From positions 310,001 to 374,000 of the forward strand of contig JAUJYZ010001117.1 of assembly GCA_033675265.1 (NCBI GenBank): a DNA stretch of 64,000 nt. The letters run 5' to 3'. A model generated the notes under the pieces. It made no database searches and was not told where the DNA came from. It saw only the letters and a list, made by a program, of their open reading frames with translations. The position numbers and the translations under genes are program-made. The stretch comes from Actinostola sp. cb2023. Lineage: Eukaryota > Cnidaria > Anthozoa > Actiniaria > Actinostolidae. This document shows positions 11,998 through 22,803 of the stretch, piece after piece. Positions within the stretch are counted from its first letter, which is position 1. Each line of letters opens with the position of its first letter.

Positions 11998-13629
11998 TCA
12001 GCCGAAGCACAGTTCAATAGGATTTCCCTTGATAAGATGACCATCAACCTTAATATTAGCAATTAGTAGAGTGTGGTGCCTGTGTGCACCGCGGCCATGT
12101 GGTGGGTGGATGTTTGGATACCCTATTGACCATATACCGTTTTCATACAGAGTGAATAACCCATCGTGAATCATTTCATTGTCTATAATGGGATTATCTG
12201 TAGTGAAGGTAATCCTGTGTTTCGTAATATTCAGTGGTTCACCCAATGAATTCTTGATGCAAATATGAATGACATCACATCGATATCCATCCACCATTTT
12301 TGCCCATCTCACCTCGCACTGTCCAGGATCGGGAACATATTCATCAATGACTTTAGCAAGCTTTGCAATACCATCACTTATCAGTCGTTCATCGACTTGT
12401 AGTACTAGTTGATATACGTCTTTGACTTCTCTATCGAAGGGTTTTGCTGACAGTTGGCACAAGCGATCCACGACCTGTTTAGACATTGACAGGACATCGC
12501 TGTTGCTACCTTTGCTCAACACATTTTCTGTAAATTCAATGGCGCTTTTCAAACCCGTCATTTGCATCACAAGACCATCTTCTTGCGCTGTGAGGTTCTT
12601 CATCGTTTTCGCTGTGATGTCTCTTGATTCTTGTTTTAGATTGATTCGTTTTTCTTCAAGAGCTTGAATCTGTTTGTTGATGACGTCATCGATCCTTTTC
12701 TCTGTGTTGACCAAATTCTCTTCGATCTTTTTTTCATGACTTGAACCGACTTCAAACTGACTTCAACCTTCCCCTTCGTTGCGCTCGCCGTCTTGATTTC
12801 CATTGTGAGAATTTCTTTATGTTCTTGAGCGATGTCCACGATGAAGCAGATGTCGTGGTCTTTGTGGTCAATAATGGTGCAGTCACGACAAATCAGCTCT
12901 TCGCATGTTTTGCAGAAAAGTTTCTGCATTTCCCCTTTGTGCTTTCCACAAGACAGGTTTTTTTCCATGGCTGCAGGAATTCCTGTAATCTTTATCTCTT
13001 CAAATGTCTTCACTTGGTGGTCTTTCAATGCTGACAGGCGTTGATGTGCCGCGATGCAGAAATCGCACACGAACGTATCACAGCCAAAACATTTTCCCTT
13101 GGCTGCTTCTTTGCTGTCACAGTTGTTGCACATCAGCTCAGTTCCATCATCCTGTTTCTTCTCTGCAGCCTTGGACAATTCAAGAAGTGAAAGGTTTTTG
13201 TTGACCCAAATGTTGACTTTGAGCGAAGCAACATCTTCAATCTACGAAGAAATCCATGTTCAGTTTAAAATTATGAGCCCTGTAACTCCTGTATTATGGA
13301 AAGAACTGTCATGCAACGACCACTGGTAAAAAGGTCAGCGGACTTCGTCGTGACTTCTGAGATAATATGCCAGAAGCTTTAATAGCTATCGTTCTATTAT
13401 CTATCTATCTAACTAACTGATACGTAGTAAATATGAGTCACTATACCTCTACAGTCTCTCGACATTCAGGACATATGATTGTAGGTGTACGTCCCCTGTC
13501 TAACATACCTTGTAGACAATGTCTACAATAGGTATGCAGACATGGGAGTATTCGCGGGTCCTCGTACTGCTGCAAGCATATAGGGCATGTGACCTGATCC
13601 TCAATAACTTGAGTTAACTTTGCTGCCAT
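11998..13629 (-). CDS. TRIM45-like E3 ubiquitin ligase, 2 exons, one frame break
   Basis: Exon 1 (13447-13629) encodes the RING: CPICLQQY, then PCLHTYCRHCL, then CPEC. The donor is GTATAG. Exon 2 (11998-13241, acceptor TCGTAG) encodes B-box 1 (CNNCDSKE, CFGCDTFVCDFC), B-box 2 (CGKHKGEMQKLFCKTC, CRDCTIIDHKDHD), a coiled coil, and a C-terminal filamin-type Ig domain ending IELCFG. No NHL or SPRY domain follows before TGA. RING, two B-boxes, coiled coil and filamin without NHL is the TRIM45 layout. Exon 2 is 1244 bp, one base short of a multiple of three, and the frame switches near 12735, between SLKSVQ and HEKKIEEN. The simplest reading is a one-base deletion in a recent pseudogene or an assembly error at a homopolymer. 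Confidence 0.85.
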
Positions 13630-14230
13630 TGCTGTGTGAGATAAAAAGAATACTTTAACACAACAACATCACCTAGAGAACACAATTACGGCGTTTTGCA
13701 TGACGCAGAGAAAGCTGGTGTTGGGTGGTGTACTTTCTGCTCACCTTACAACATTCTAATCTGTTCTGTTCATTCAAGGCTCATTTGTCAAGTACTCTAG
13801 ATCTCAGTTTGATTGAAAATCTCACTCACTTTTATCTTATAATATTTGTGAATACACCTAATAAGGGTGCGTTCGATTGACCTTATTGGTAAAATTCAAA
13901 TGGCTATAACTCGCTTAGTTTTAATTGTAGCGACACCAAATTTTTCCCAAAGTTAAATAAACTCACAAAAAAAAACTACAATCAGTTTAAAAACGATTGA
14001 TCGTATGTTCGATTTTTAATAATTTTACACTGCACAATCTCTATATAAAGCTTCAAGTGGTGAGCTTGGGCTACCTGTGCTTATTCCGGATTAGGAATAA
14101 TTCCAGATTCTGGGGCAGACGGATGACGTCATTATTCCGGAATATTCCAAGCATTCTGCTATGATGAGCTGAATGTTTGGAATATATTCCGCTTATTCCG
14201 GAATCGGAACAGACTCAATTGAACGGACAT

Positions 14231-14268
<38 letters not shown>

Positions 14269-14440
14269 GGGTGGGTTACTCAGTGGTATCTCGCGGCTTG
14301 GGACTTTTTTGGGGTTAGCAATTTTCTGGTGGATTTTGGCAAGGACTTTTTGGGGGATTGATAAAAATTATATCCTACCGTTCTCAATTTTGTGTCAAAA
14401 GAAATTGATTTTAGAACATATCGCATTACATCATTATCCA
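13630..14440. other. Intergenic; poly-G tract and TIR remnants
   Basis: Upstream of the TRIM gene, so it probably includes its promoter. GAGCTTGGGCTACCTGTG at about 14063 is an isolated end of the CACAGG fold-back family. Several TTCCGGAAT-type short palindromes lie at about 14085-14205. A run of about 40 G starts at 14231. No gene is recognised. Confidence 0.5.
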
Positions 14441-14811
14441 CGTGCTAGGCCACAGGCAGCCCAATCTCTTTATCTGACAATATTTAGCGTATCAACAAAG
14501 CCATAAATAGATGGAAATTTATAGTTGCAAAAATACGAATTCTTTGAAATAAAAACACGAAATACATTTGTATGACATTTCATCTGCTGCAGTTGTTATT
14601 TTTACGATTAAGGCCTTATTTCAATTTTTTTTTCTTAATCGTAAAAATAACAACTGCAGCAGATGAAATGTCATACAAATGTATTTCGTGTTTTTATTTC
14701 AAAGAATTCGTATTTTTGCAACTATAAATTTCCATCTATTTATGGCTTTGTTGATACGCTAAATATTGTCAGATAAAGATCGAGATTGAGCTGCCTGTGG
14801 CTAGGCTAGGT
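14441..14811. repeat. Large perfect-looking hairpin (arms about 170 bp)
   Basis: The left arm, from CCACGTGCTAGGCCACAGGC, is matched in reverse by the right arm, ending GCCTGTGGCTAGGCTAGGTGG. The arms meet around an AAGGCCTTATTTC loop near 14612-14635. The inner 140 bp are almost identical between arms; the outer part has a 4-bp indel. It is a fold-back element or a recent inverted duplication with no coding potential. Confidence 0.85.
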
Positions 14812-15557
14812 GGTCTGTATCAACGATAATTCCCCGTTCTTCAGCGTATTTATAACGATGGTGTTCGCTTGGGTCTTGAGTCTTCGCTTGGATCGCTGAA
14901 AATGCATGTGACGTTCAGTGGTACATTAGTCCCTCATCCAACGCGCCAGCGACCTTTCGGGTCGCTAAACTAAAGCTTCCGACTTTAAAGAATGACTGTA
15001 GTCTGCTTATTAAAGTTTTGTGATCAACAGATGCACGATGAATAAATAAAGGTGGACGCATAAACTATCTCGCATTCTCTTGGTGTTTCTACTTTATTTT
15101 TTTATGCGGAGAAAAAATGGACTTTTCTTGGGTTACGTTCTGAGCCGTTGGACTTTTTGGGGTCTTGCTTTTGCGTATAATGAACTTTTTTGGGGTTAAA
15201 ATGTTTGGCCTCATTCGCACCTCCTCGTCACTGATACCCCTGAGTATCCCCCCTGGGATTGTTCGCCACCTGCATACTCGGTCATTTTTCAGTTCTCGGA
15301 AAAGTGTCACGATAAGATAACGTGCTGTTTTACCATCACAAATTATGCGAGTGTTCAAAGCTCGACTTTTTTAAGCTCATTTAATTATCTAAGTATTTTA
15401 AGATATCACAGTAACATCTTCAGTCATGAAGTTTAGACTAGTATCAGATAGTGACATTGTATCATTCAGATATGCAGTCTCTCAAACTCAACATTACGCT
15501 CACAAACCTTTGAATAATTTGTAGCAAAACGCGATCAAATTGACCACTAAAACTTCT
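14812..15557. other. Intergenic; GGACTTTTTTGGGG repeats
   Basis: GGACTTTTCTTGGG, GGACTTTTTGGGG and AACTTTTTTGGGG (about 15118-15197) echo GGACTTTTTTGGGG at about 14300-14355, suggesting one element whose two ends flank the hairpin. No gene is recognised. Confidence 0.35.
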
Positions 15558-15831
15558 ACCAAAGATGAGAAGCAATATTCACCGTGAATACATGCACTAG
15601 CATATCATCGCTTGCATGAATTGTGTTCAGTAACAACCGACTTGTAGCTTCCTGCTTGTCAGGGTCGCTTTTATCGATGGCTCGGAGCTTTATTCTACAC
15701 ACAATGATCGATACAAAGGTCTTTAAGAACCAGTAGTTCCTAGTAATAAATATATGAACTGTAACATACCTCTTTACTTGCACAAATATACGGATCGGTG
15801 ATACAACTTCAGACATGGTCGATCTACCCTG
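15558..15831 (-). other. Possible exon pair of an unrecognised gene or captured fragment
   Basis: On the minus strand an ATG near 15815 begins MSEVVSPIRIFVQVKR and meets a donor-like GTATGT at about 15770. Further on, after an AG at about 15692, an open stretch reads RAIDKSDPDKQEATSRLLLN and ends near a GTGAATATT at about 15585. Composition looks protein-like, but I recognise no family and cannot show the exons join. It may be a gene fragment carried by the surrounding repeats. Confidence 0.25.
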
Positions 15832-15925
15832 GGTTCCAGGAGCCGAGGAGTGGGGGCCGGGAGGGATTGGGGGAGAGAGAGAGGAGGACGGGCCTCTGGT
15901 GTAACGAATAACGAATCTCACTTTG
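15800..15925 (-). repeat. Inverted dispersed segment, copy 1 (partner at 26488-26606)
   Basis: About 115 bp, including GAGATTCGTTATTCG and a C/T-rich core, occurs here on the minus strand and again at 26488-26606 on the plus strand. The second copy differs by a short insertion. The two copies bracket the 10.6-kb transposon nest in opposite orientation. Confidence 0.8.
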
Positions 15926-16099
15926 ATGCTGAGTATGTAAATGAATGATTTATATTTCCGGTAAAACCGGTTTCAATGTTTTGATGTTCGTATTCACGTG
16001 GATACAAATTTACAAATGACAGAAACTCCAACAAAGAAAATAATTATCTCGAAAGAAAGCAATATAAACAGCTATTGTAGGACGTGTTCAGTAAGCATT

Positions 16100-16386
16100 T
16101 CTAGGCTAGAGTAGAGAATACCCGTCCACTATAATATCGTTTAAGGAATACTGCCACCGCGGTCCGCGGTCACACAGTCAATGAATTATAAAGAGTGTAA
16201 GATATAATATTCACTGCCACCGCGGTCCACGGTCCCACAGTCAATGAATTATAAAGAATGTAAGATATAATATTCACTGCCACCGCGGTCCACGGTCCCA
16301 CAGTCAATGAATTATAATAAGTGTAAGATATAATATTCACTGCCACCGCGGTCCGCGGTCCCACAGTCAATGAATTATAATTATTG
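16100..16386. repeat. CCGCGG minisatellite, locus 1
   Basis: Four units of about 61 bp, each with GCCACCGCGGTCCGCGGTCC (or CCACGG) followed by CACAGTCAATGAATTATAA. They are preceded by the lead-in TAGAGAATACCCGTCCACT. The same unit forms the large palindrome at 24.5-25.8 kb. Confidence 0.9.
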
Positions 16387-16469
16387 AGCCGTTCAGCGGT
16401 GTTGCCATGAGAGGAATGCAGGTTTGTAACGTACAACCACAGGGAGCCCATGCTTATTACTAAGTATGT

Positions 16470-16560
16470 GTGTATTATTATTATTACTCGGGCCCAGGCC
16501 GCAGGCCGCCCGAGTTAGAAAATGCGGATTTCGGTAGTAGTAGTAGTAGTAGTAGTTTTG
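16470..16560. repeat. CTCGGGC...GCCCGAG hairpin (Helitron-type head?)
   Basis: (TTA)n is followed by CTCGGGCCCAGGCCGCAGGC and CGCCCGAG, an imperfect hairpin, then (TAG)n. The start of the Helitron-like element at 22804 carries the same head with CTCGTGCCC. Probably a 5' end of the same family. Confidence 0.45.
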
Positions 16561-17289
16561 TTCGGCTTCAAAATGACGAGTATGCGACGTATTTAATCGT
16601 ATCCGGAGTTTCAAGATTACTCCGCAGATTTGAAAAGATAAAGGAGACACAGGACTCAAGTAGATTATGAATCTTAGTTTTGAAAGCAGCTGTAGATCTT
16701 CAAGCTATTAAAAGGTCAGGATTCTAGTTCATCGTTCAATGACTAGAAGTGGTAAAAGGACTAGAAGCTCGCTTAAAATATATATTTTTTTAAACAAACG
16801 CGAGGCCGTTATCGGAACCATCTGACCTATGCAACCTCAAGACGTATCATGTTCGTACTCACCGGACTAATAGTCTCCCTCGTCACTCAACTGTCACTGA
16901 TTGTCATGACGTCAGAGAAATTATATTGTATTGAAGAAGATGTCCTTGTTTTATTCGACGTTCGAACCGTAACTCGAACCCGAACTCGATTCCAAACTCG
17001 ACGTTTCGGGATCTGAAGCTAGAGAGGGGGCCTTTACACAAACTCATCAAAATCAAATCAATTGAACTCAAAGTCAAAAGGTAATCAAATGAACTCAAAG
17101 GCAAATCAAATGAACTCGACACATACATGTATATACATAGTCTCCCTCGTCACGCAACTGTCAGTCATTGTCAGGTCTCTCCTCGCGCAGCTGACATTGT
17201 CCTTGTTCTTCAACCAACTGGCATTCATTTTCAAGTACTTCCTCGAACAACTGACATTTTCCTTTTCACAATGCCCGAGTGAACGCTCA

Positions 17290-17690
17290 TTGAGCGTCTT
17301 GTTATTATTAATGTGTGTATTATTGCTTCGTTCTCAGAAGATCACGGCAGGCTGTTGTCATGCAACGCTTATAATGTGTGTATTATTGCTTCGTTCTCAG
17401 AAGATCACGGCAGGCTGTTGTCATGCAACGCTTATAATGTGTGTATTATTGCTTTGTTCTCAGAAGATCACGGCAGGCTGTTGTCATGCAACGCTTATAA
17501 TGTGTGTATTATTGCTATCACGGCAGGCTGTTAATTGTCATGCAACGCTTATAATGTGTGTATTATTGCTTCGTTCTCAGAAGATCACGTCAGGCTGTTG
17601 TCATGCAATGCTTATGTGTGTATTATTGCTTCGTTCTCAGAACTGATCACGACAGTCTGTTGTCATGCAACGCTTATATAATTTGTACAT
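17290..17690. repeat. Minisatellite, about 62-bp unit
   Basis: Six units with TGTGTATTATTGCTTCGTTC, then TCAGAAGATCACGGCAGGCT, then GTTGTCATGCAACGCTTATA. One unit is shortened (about 17515). GTTGTCATGCAAC is locally palindromic. The open frame across it is a repeat artefact. Confidence 0.9.
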
Positions 17691-17699
17691 TCACTTCAC

Positions 17700-18020
17700 A
17701 CTGTCACTTAGAGTAGAGAATACCCGTCCACTCATAATATCGTTTAAAGAAGACTGCTACCGCGGTCCGCGGTCCGTTGTACTACATATTAAACCTCGTA
17801 TAAAGAAGACTGCTACCGCGGTCCGCGGTCCGTTGTACTACATATTAAACGTCGTAAAAAGAAGACTGCTACCGCGGTCCGTTGTACAAATTTACTACAT
17901 ATTAAACCACAGATAACCAAAGCATAGACTTTAATATAACATATAACCACAGCGCATGCAAGCATACAGTTATAATCTGCATTGCTACCGTGGTCCGCGG
18001 TCCGCGGTCCGTAATGTACT
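17700..18020. repeat. CCGCGG minisatellite, locus 2
   Basis: The lead-in AGAGAATACCCGTCCACT is followed by units with GCTACCGCGGTCCGCGGTCC and GTTGTACTACATATTAAAC. There are three good units and one degenerate unit to about 18010. It is a variant of the family at 16.1, 24.5 and 25.0 kb. Confidence 0.85.
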
Positions 18021-18683
18021 ATACATATAGCCACATATAACTCAAGAATATAATTATAACGTCCTAATCCATGAGCTAAATCACGACCAAAGCCTAGAAA
18101 TTTCATTATCTTGTGTTTTCAATGTATGAAAATAGTTTGGTCACACGATCCATCACATGTCATTCTTCAAAACGATTATACGTGCTCATTTTTTTTACTC
18201 TAAGGCTAAATTATATCCTTTAATACATCTCATCTGTAATCTATAAAAGAGGAAAAATAAAGTTGTTATAACTTCTTTAACCCATTCGCTCCTGAGCTAT
18301 TTTGCGTTTTTTAGCGATTTTCTGGACCTAATCACGTCGTAGGAAATTTCGATTCCATATAAGGGGTTTCCATGGAAATCTTGACAGTTCTGAAAGCCCA
18401 CGGGCTCAGGTTCTGACGTAATCTTTCTCTTGTCGTGAATCTCCGCGAGGAACAGCATCTCGTAGCTACTAGGAGCGGTCAATTTTGCATTTTTAGAGTG
18501 TTTATAGCCATTATTCACCACAGAAGCCCCCAGGACAGCATCATTAAGCTTGACTGGTGTGGTAGAGACCGTTCTCCTGGAAGAACTCAGGAGGAAGATA
18601 CGAATTCACGAACACATTTCGACACTCTCGTTCAGAATTTCCAAAATGGCGGACTCAAAGTGAAATCGTCTCTCTGGTCTTTC

Positions 18684-19746
18684 CACAGGTAGCCCAAGCT
18701 CACTATTTGTGGCTATTTACTAGAGATATATGTGACTAAACGAAACATGGAATAAAATCGTTGAATCTTATTAAAATCCAATAAGACTTACACGGTGTCT
18801 TCTTTATATACTTGGTTATCCTCCTGCTGAGTTACAGCGAATTTCGTTAAGGTTTAGCTGCTTTTCCCTTGCCACTCATAAGAGGAGGAAAGGTAGGAAG
18901 CGAACGCCGCCAAGACGCCATCGGAGTGCTCAAGTCGATGTCAAATATCTCGTCGAAAAATGCTTCCAGCCCAAATATTCCTTCGCAGAGGTTTGAAGGG
19001 ATAAATTCGCCACGCTTTCATGCCAACAGAATAAAACCGGCCGCTTTTTAAAAGCCACAAGCCCCCAACGCGTTCCAGAAATCGGCTCCTCAAAATCCGA
19101 AATTGTTCGCGACGCCGAAAACTATGGACAGCAGTTAAAAAGAAGAGAGAGCCTGGACCGAGGACAAATCATAACTCTTACGGGTGGTGGCTGTTGCCCA
19201 AAACTATACACTCCCCTACCCCCAAATTAACAGCCACCACCCGTAAGAGTTATGATTTGTCCTCGGTCCAGGCTCTCTCTTCTTTTTAACGGCTTTTGCT
19301 GTCCATAGTTTTCGGCGTCGCGAACAATTTCGGATTTTGAGGAGCCGATTTCTGGAACGCGTTGGGGGCTTGTGGCTTTTAAAAAGCGGCCGGTTTTATT
19401 CTGTTGGCATGAAAGCGTGGCGAATTTATCCCTTCAAACCTCTGCGAAGGAATATTTGGGCTGGAAGCATTTTTCGACGAGATATTTGACATCGACTTGA
19501 GCACTCCGATGGCGTCTTGGCGGCGTTCGCTTCCTACCTTTCCTCCTCTTATGAGTGGCAAGGGAAAAGCAGCTAAACCTTAACGAAATTCGCTGTAACT
19601 CAGCAGGAGGATAACCAAGTATATAAAGAAGACACCATGTAAGTCTTATTGGATTTTATTAAAATTCAACGATGTTATTCCATGTTTCGTTTAGTCAAAT
19701 ATATCTCTAGTAAATAGCCACAAATAGTGAGCTTGGGCTACCTGTG
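18684..19746. mobile_element. Fold-back transposon with CACAGGTAGCCC ends, nested
   Basis: 1063 bp. It runs from CACAGGTAGCCCAAGC to the reverse complement and is flanked by GTCTTTC on both sides (18677-18683, 19747-19753). The two arms (about 510 bp each) are nearly identical; the loop is at about 19197-19229. The matching site in piggyBac copy 2 (41833-41839) has a single GTCTTTC and no insert, which defines the target duplication as 7 bp (8 bp if one end base is counted outside). The superfamily is uncertain; P- or hAT-type are candidates. The same ends recur at about 4950, 14063, 20743, 23570 and throughout 29.9-34.4 kb. Confidence 0.85.
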
Positions 19747-19872
19747 GTCTTTCTGTGGTGGATTCCAGGACCTACAAAGGCATTTTTGGCGACTTTGAAC
19801 TTGAAAAGAATGCAACCGGTGCAATATTTTGCCTGTAGAACCGAGTGGCTCGACACTCTATATATTCTTAAA

Positions 19873-20810
19873 CTAGGCTAACCATAGGTCAAAAATTGCG
19901 ACCTCCGAATTCGAAAACCAAGACAAATTGACAATCCTCCATGCACGTAAAAATGTTTTGATTTCGCGATCGTTTCTTGTCCATTTCAACCGTGGGAACG
20001 GTCCATTCTGATTGGTTGATTTTTACAGAGATGTGATTTCCGCTGTCATGTTACATAGGAGGCTAGTTATTGCAAGCCCGTGTACATAACCACCTGAACA
20101 ATCTATTTGACATATAATTTATAAGCCATCTACGCTTTGCTCCGACGGCAATTATTATCACTGAAGAAAGACATTAGTATCAATCAATGAAAATCAACAT
20201 ACACTTTTTTTCTTTATCAATGTACGTAATTTATCGATTTTTCAGTATTCAATTTGCTACACTTATGAACGGTCTCTTTATATGAAGGGCTTATGAACAC
20301 CTATATCTTGAATTTAGAATAAAGTTTGGTACGGTTGGCGGCACAATAAACGAACGAGGCAGGGTTTCCAACTGAGCTAGCATTCATACGGTACTAGGAT
20401 TCGATCGACTACTTATGTTGTCCCAGAGTGGCAATCAGTGCAGCGACTTAGCACACAACAGAGCTGAAAGACTAATAAAATAACATTGCCTTCCCCTCGA
20501 TATGTTGCTAACTGAAGCGATCGTCAACAATAAACGAAGATCTTTACGTTCCATCGAATAATCGGATATAAAGTACGAGCAAAAAGGCTTCGAATCCACT
20601 CTAAACACGAGATCACGAGTCACAAATGCCCAAATGAACGACGGGAACGTACGATATATGACGTCAGGGCAAAAGTCACGTGAAAAAAATCTTTCTCCAC
20701 CCACTGAAAAACACAAATCGAGAATCGAGCTGGCATCTGAATACACAGGAAGCCCAACCAAAGATTAGTGTTGCTCCCAGTTCGCTCGCTGGGGCTCGCT
20801 CACTGGTCGC
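19873..20810. mobile_element. Second insertion inside piggyBac copy 1
   Basis: About 940 bp absent from copy 2, where TTCTTAAAAAAC runs on to ATTCGGGG. The ends are not clearly inverted: it starts CTAGGCTAACC and ends near TCACTGGTCGC. It contains a CACAGGAAGCCCAA terminus at 20741, so it may itself be composite. No gene is recognised. Confidence 0.6.
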
Positions 20811-21424
20811 AAAAACGGATATTCGGGGAAATCTATGCCGAAATTCCCGGATGTTTCCCGGCATCCTTTTCGGGCGTGCAGAAGGAAAACACGTGTTAGC
20901 GAAAGTGGTCCTAAGGAAATGGCTATTGTTCGGCGAGTTAAGGAAAAGAGAGGGCAAAATTCACGACGATATCAAGAAGAGAGATGGAAGTTTGCTGAGA
21001 AAGTGGCGTTTTGTTTCGCAAGGATGTATTTTGGAAGAAAATCCAAGTCAAATGTCGGTCATTTTCGAGGTGTAAAATTGCGTCAAAAACACGCATTTTT
21101 GATTTTTATGGCAAACAAATTGAACTAATGCCCAGAAATCGGACCTGTAAATCAGTTTACTTGAGGTTAAAATATGAAGAGTTCTCTAGTTGTCACTAAT
21201 AACTGGCCATGAGATCGATGTTACGAAAATTCAGAAAGTTAGAATTTTTCAAAGCAGTATCGATGTTTACGGCCGGTTTTGGCCGGTGTAGGAGTCAATG
21301 GGTTAATATGTTTAACAATTGCAAATATTAATGCATTTTTTACAAATTAAAAAAAAAACTGATTTGTCAGTTTATCGTCAGCTACGTATATATATCAAAA
21401 TACACTGTAAATATATTATATTCA

Positions 21425-22514
21425 TCAGTTACATGAGTATAATTCCTTTACATCATTTAAAAAACATTGAAATAAGTCATCTTCTTTATGCATATAGCGC
21501 CACATGAATTCCGCAAGATGGGAGGAAAACAAGTATTTCTTCACACCAAAGCTTGGAAATTTTGCTTTTGCTTGCCTCCAGTGGCCCTCGATCCTGTTTG
21601 TATGTTCTCCAGCGTCATTAACAAACTCTTTTGAGTGGTTTACTGTGCTGTTAGCCATGTTTCTCTAGATTACAGTATATGCCTTCCAACAATCTGAGAT
21701 GATAAGCGTTCCAGGCTCTATCCACTGCTTTATAATTGGAAGCAACGTTTTTTCGTCCCTTTTGTCCACCGCAACCATAAAACATCTTCTACTTTCATTT
21801 TCGATCCCTCCAAAAACCCACTGACCTTCTACTCTATGACCTCTATGGTATTTCCTTTTACCGAACTTGCTTTCATCAATCTGAACTACTTTCCCTTCTC
21901 CACCAAGCTTTTCACTCTGCCTTTCAAGTGTCACTTCACAAGTTTCGCGGCAAAACATGTCCCAATCAACAACTGTGTTGCTACATATCCCTAGCTCGTG
22001 CTTGATCTGTCCTTGATTTAGATCCTGCGACCACCAATATGTAAACTTCAGCACTTCTTCAAGTGTCATGTTGCTTTTTTCAAACCAGCTTCCTTTCCTT
22101 ATTGACTTCTCAACTTTGTGTCTTTTACTGTTTATTTGACGTCTACATTCCCATTTCAAGCCATCAGATCTGTCATCGCATTTCAATAATTTCATCTCGA
22201 GAACCACAACAGTCGCATACTTGTTTCCTCGCTATAAGTCCTTCTTCCATCAACCACTTGATCAATAACTCAGTGTCGTAAAGACGTTGTTGAAGGTCTT
22301 CGTACCGCCATCTTTTGTGTTCCTTGTTGCGATCATAGCTTCCTTTCAATGCAGATCCGCATTGAGTAGAACATTCTTTCATATCTGTTGAAATCTGGCA
22401 ACTTTTGTCTAACTTCAGAGTTATTTTTGAACCTATTGCCACTTGTATACCTTTATCGTTCATTTTCAGTAGTGTCTCATTACGTATCTTCGGCAAATGA
22501 AACGGCGGTATCAC
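21425..22514 (-). pseudogene. Merlin (IS1016/ISXO2-like) DDE transposase, decayed
   Basis: Three minus-strand blocks in different frames make up one transposase of about 360 residues. Block 1 (22514-22173) ends in a zinc-ribbon half CDCCGSR. Block 2 (22207-21665) continues with KLLKCDDRSDGLKWECRRQI, then the catalytic VQIDESKFGKRKYHRGHR and ISDCWKAY. Block 3 (21658-21425) has STVNHSKEFVN and the HTNRIEGHWRQAK Glu region. The order D, D, E and the flanking residues are typical of Merlin elements. Frame changes lie near 22195 and 21665-21655, the latter with two shifts, so it is inactive as written. Introns are unlikely because the blocks abut. Terminal repeats were not identified. Confidence 0.85.
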
Positions 22515-22803
22515 ACTTCACATCATGAGCCATCGGGATGCATGTACCGTCTAAATTACTTAATCCTTTTATTATCCTGCCATTGTTTTTTCTATTATGT
22601 TAATTCTCTAAATACACCGGCTCAGCTCACTTTACGCGGCTACTCAGTTTATAACACATCAGCTATTGTCCAATTGTTCCAACTATAACTAAAAGTGATC
22701 CGACATTCATGTTCACTTTAGAGCTCCAATTCCAAGTATAAACCATCATGGTATTTCTGATAGAATATACTGCTTATATTCGGAGCATTGGTCGTGGAAG
22801 TTT

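Larger units (their letters stand above)
18281..21302. mobile_element. piggyBac-type non-autonomous element, copy 1, with two nested insertions
   Basis: Bounded by TTAA (18277-18280 and 21303-21306). The left end is CCCATTCGCTCC and the right end GGAGTCAATGGG. TTAA duplication plus CCC ends is the piggyBac signature. Copy 2 at 41436-42448 is 1013 bp. This copy is 3 kb because it contains a fold-back element (18684-19746) and a further insert (about 19873-20810). No transposase is present. Outside the inserts the two copies align nearly end to end. Confidence 0.85.

Noticed and set aside
18869..19561. Two identical 60-aa ORFs on opposite strands
   Set aside because: They are the two arms of the fold-back element, not genes.
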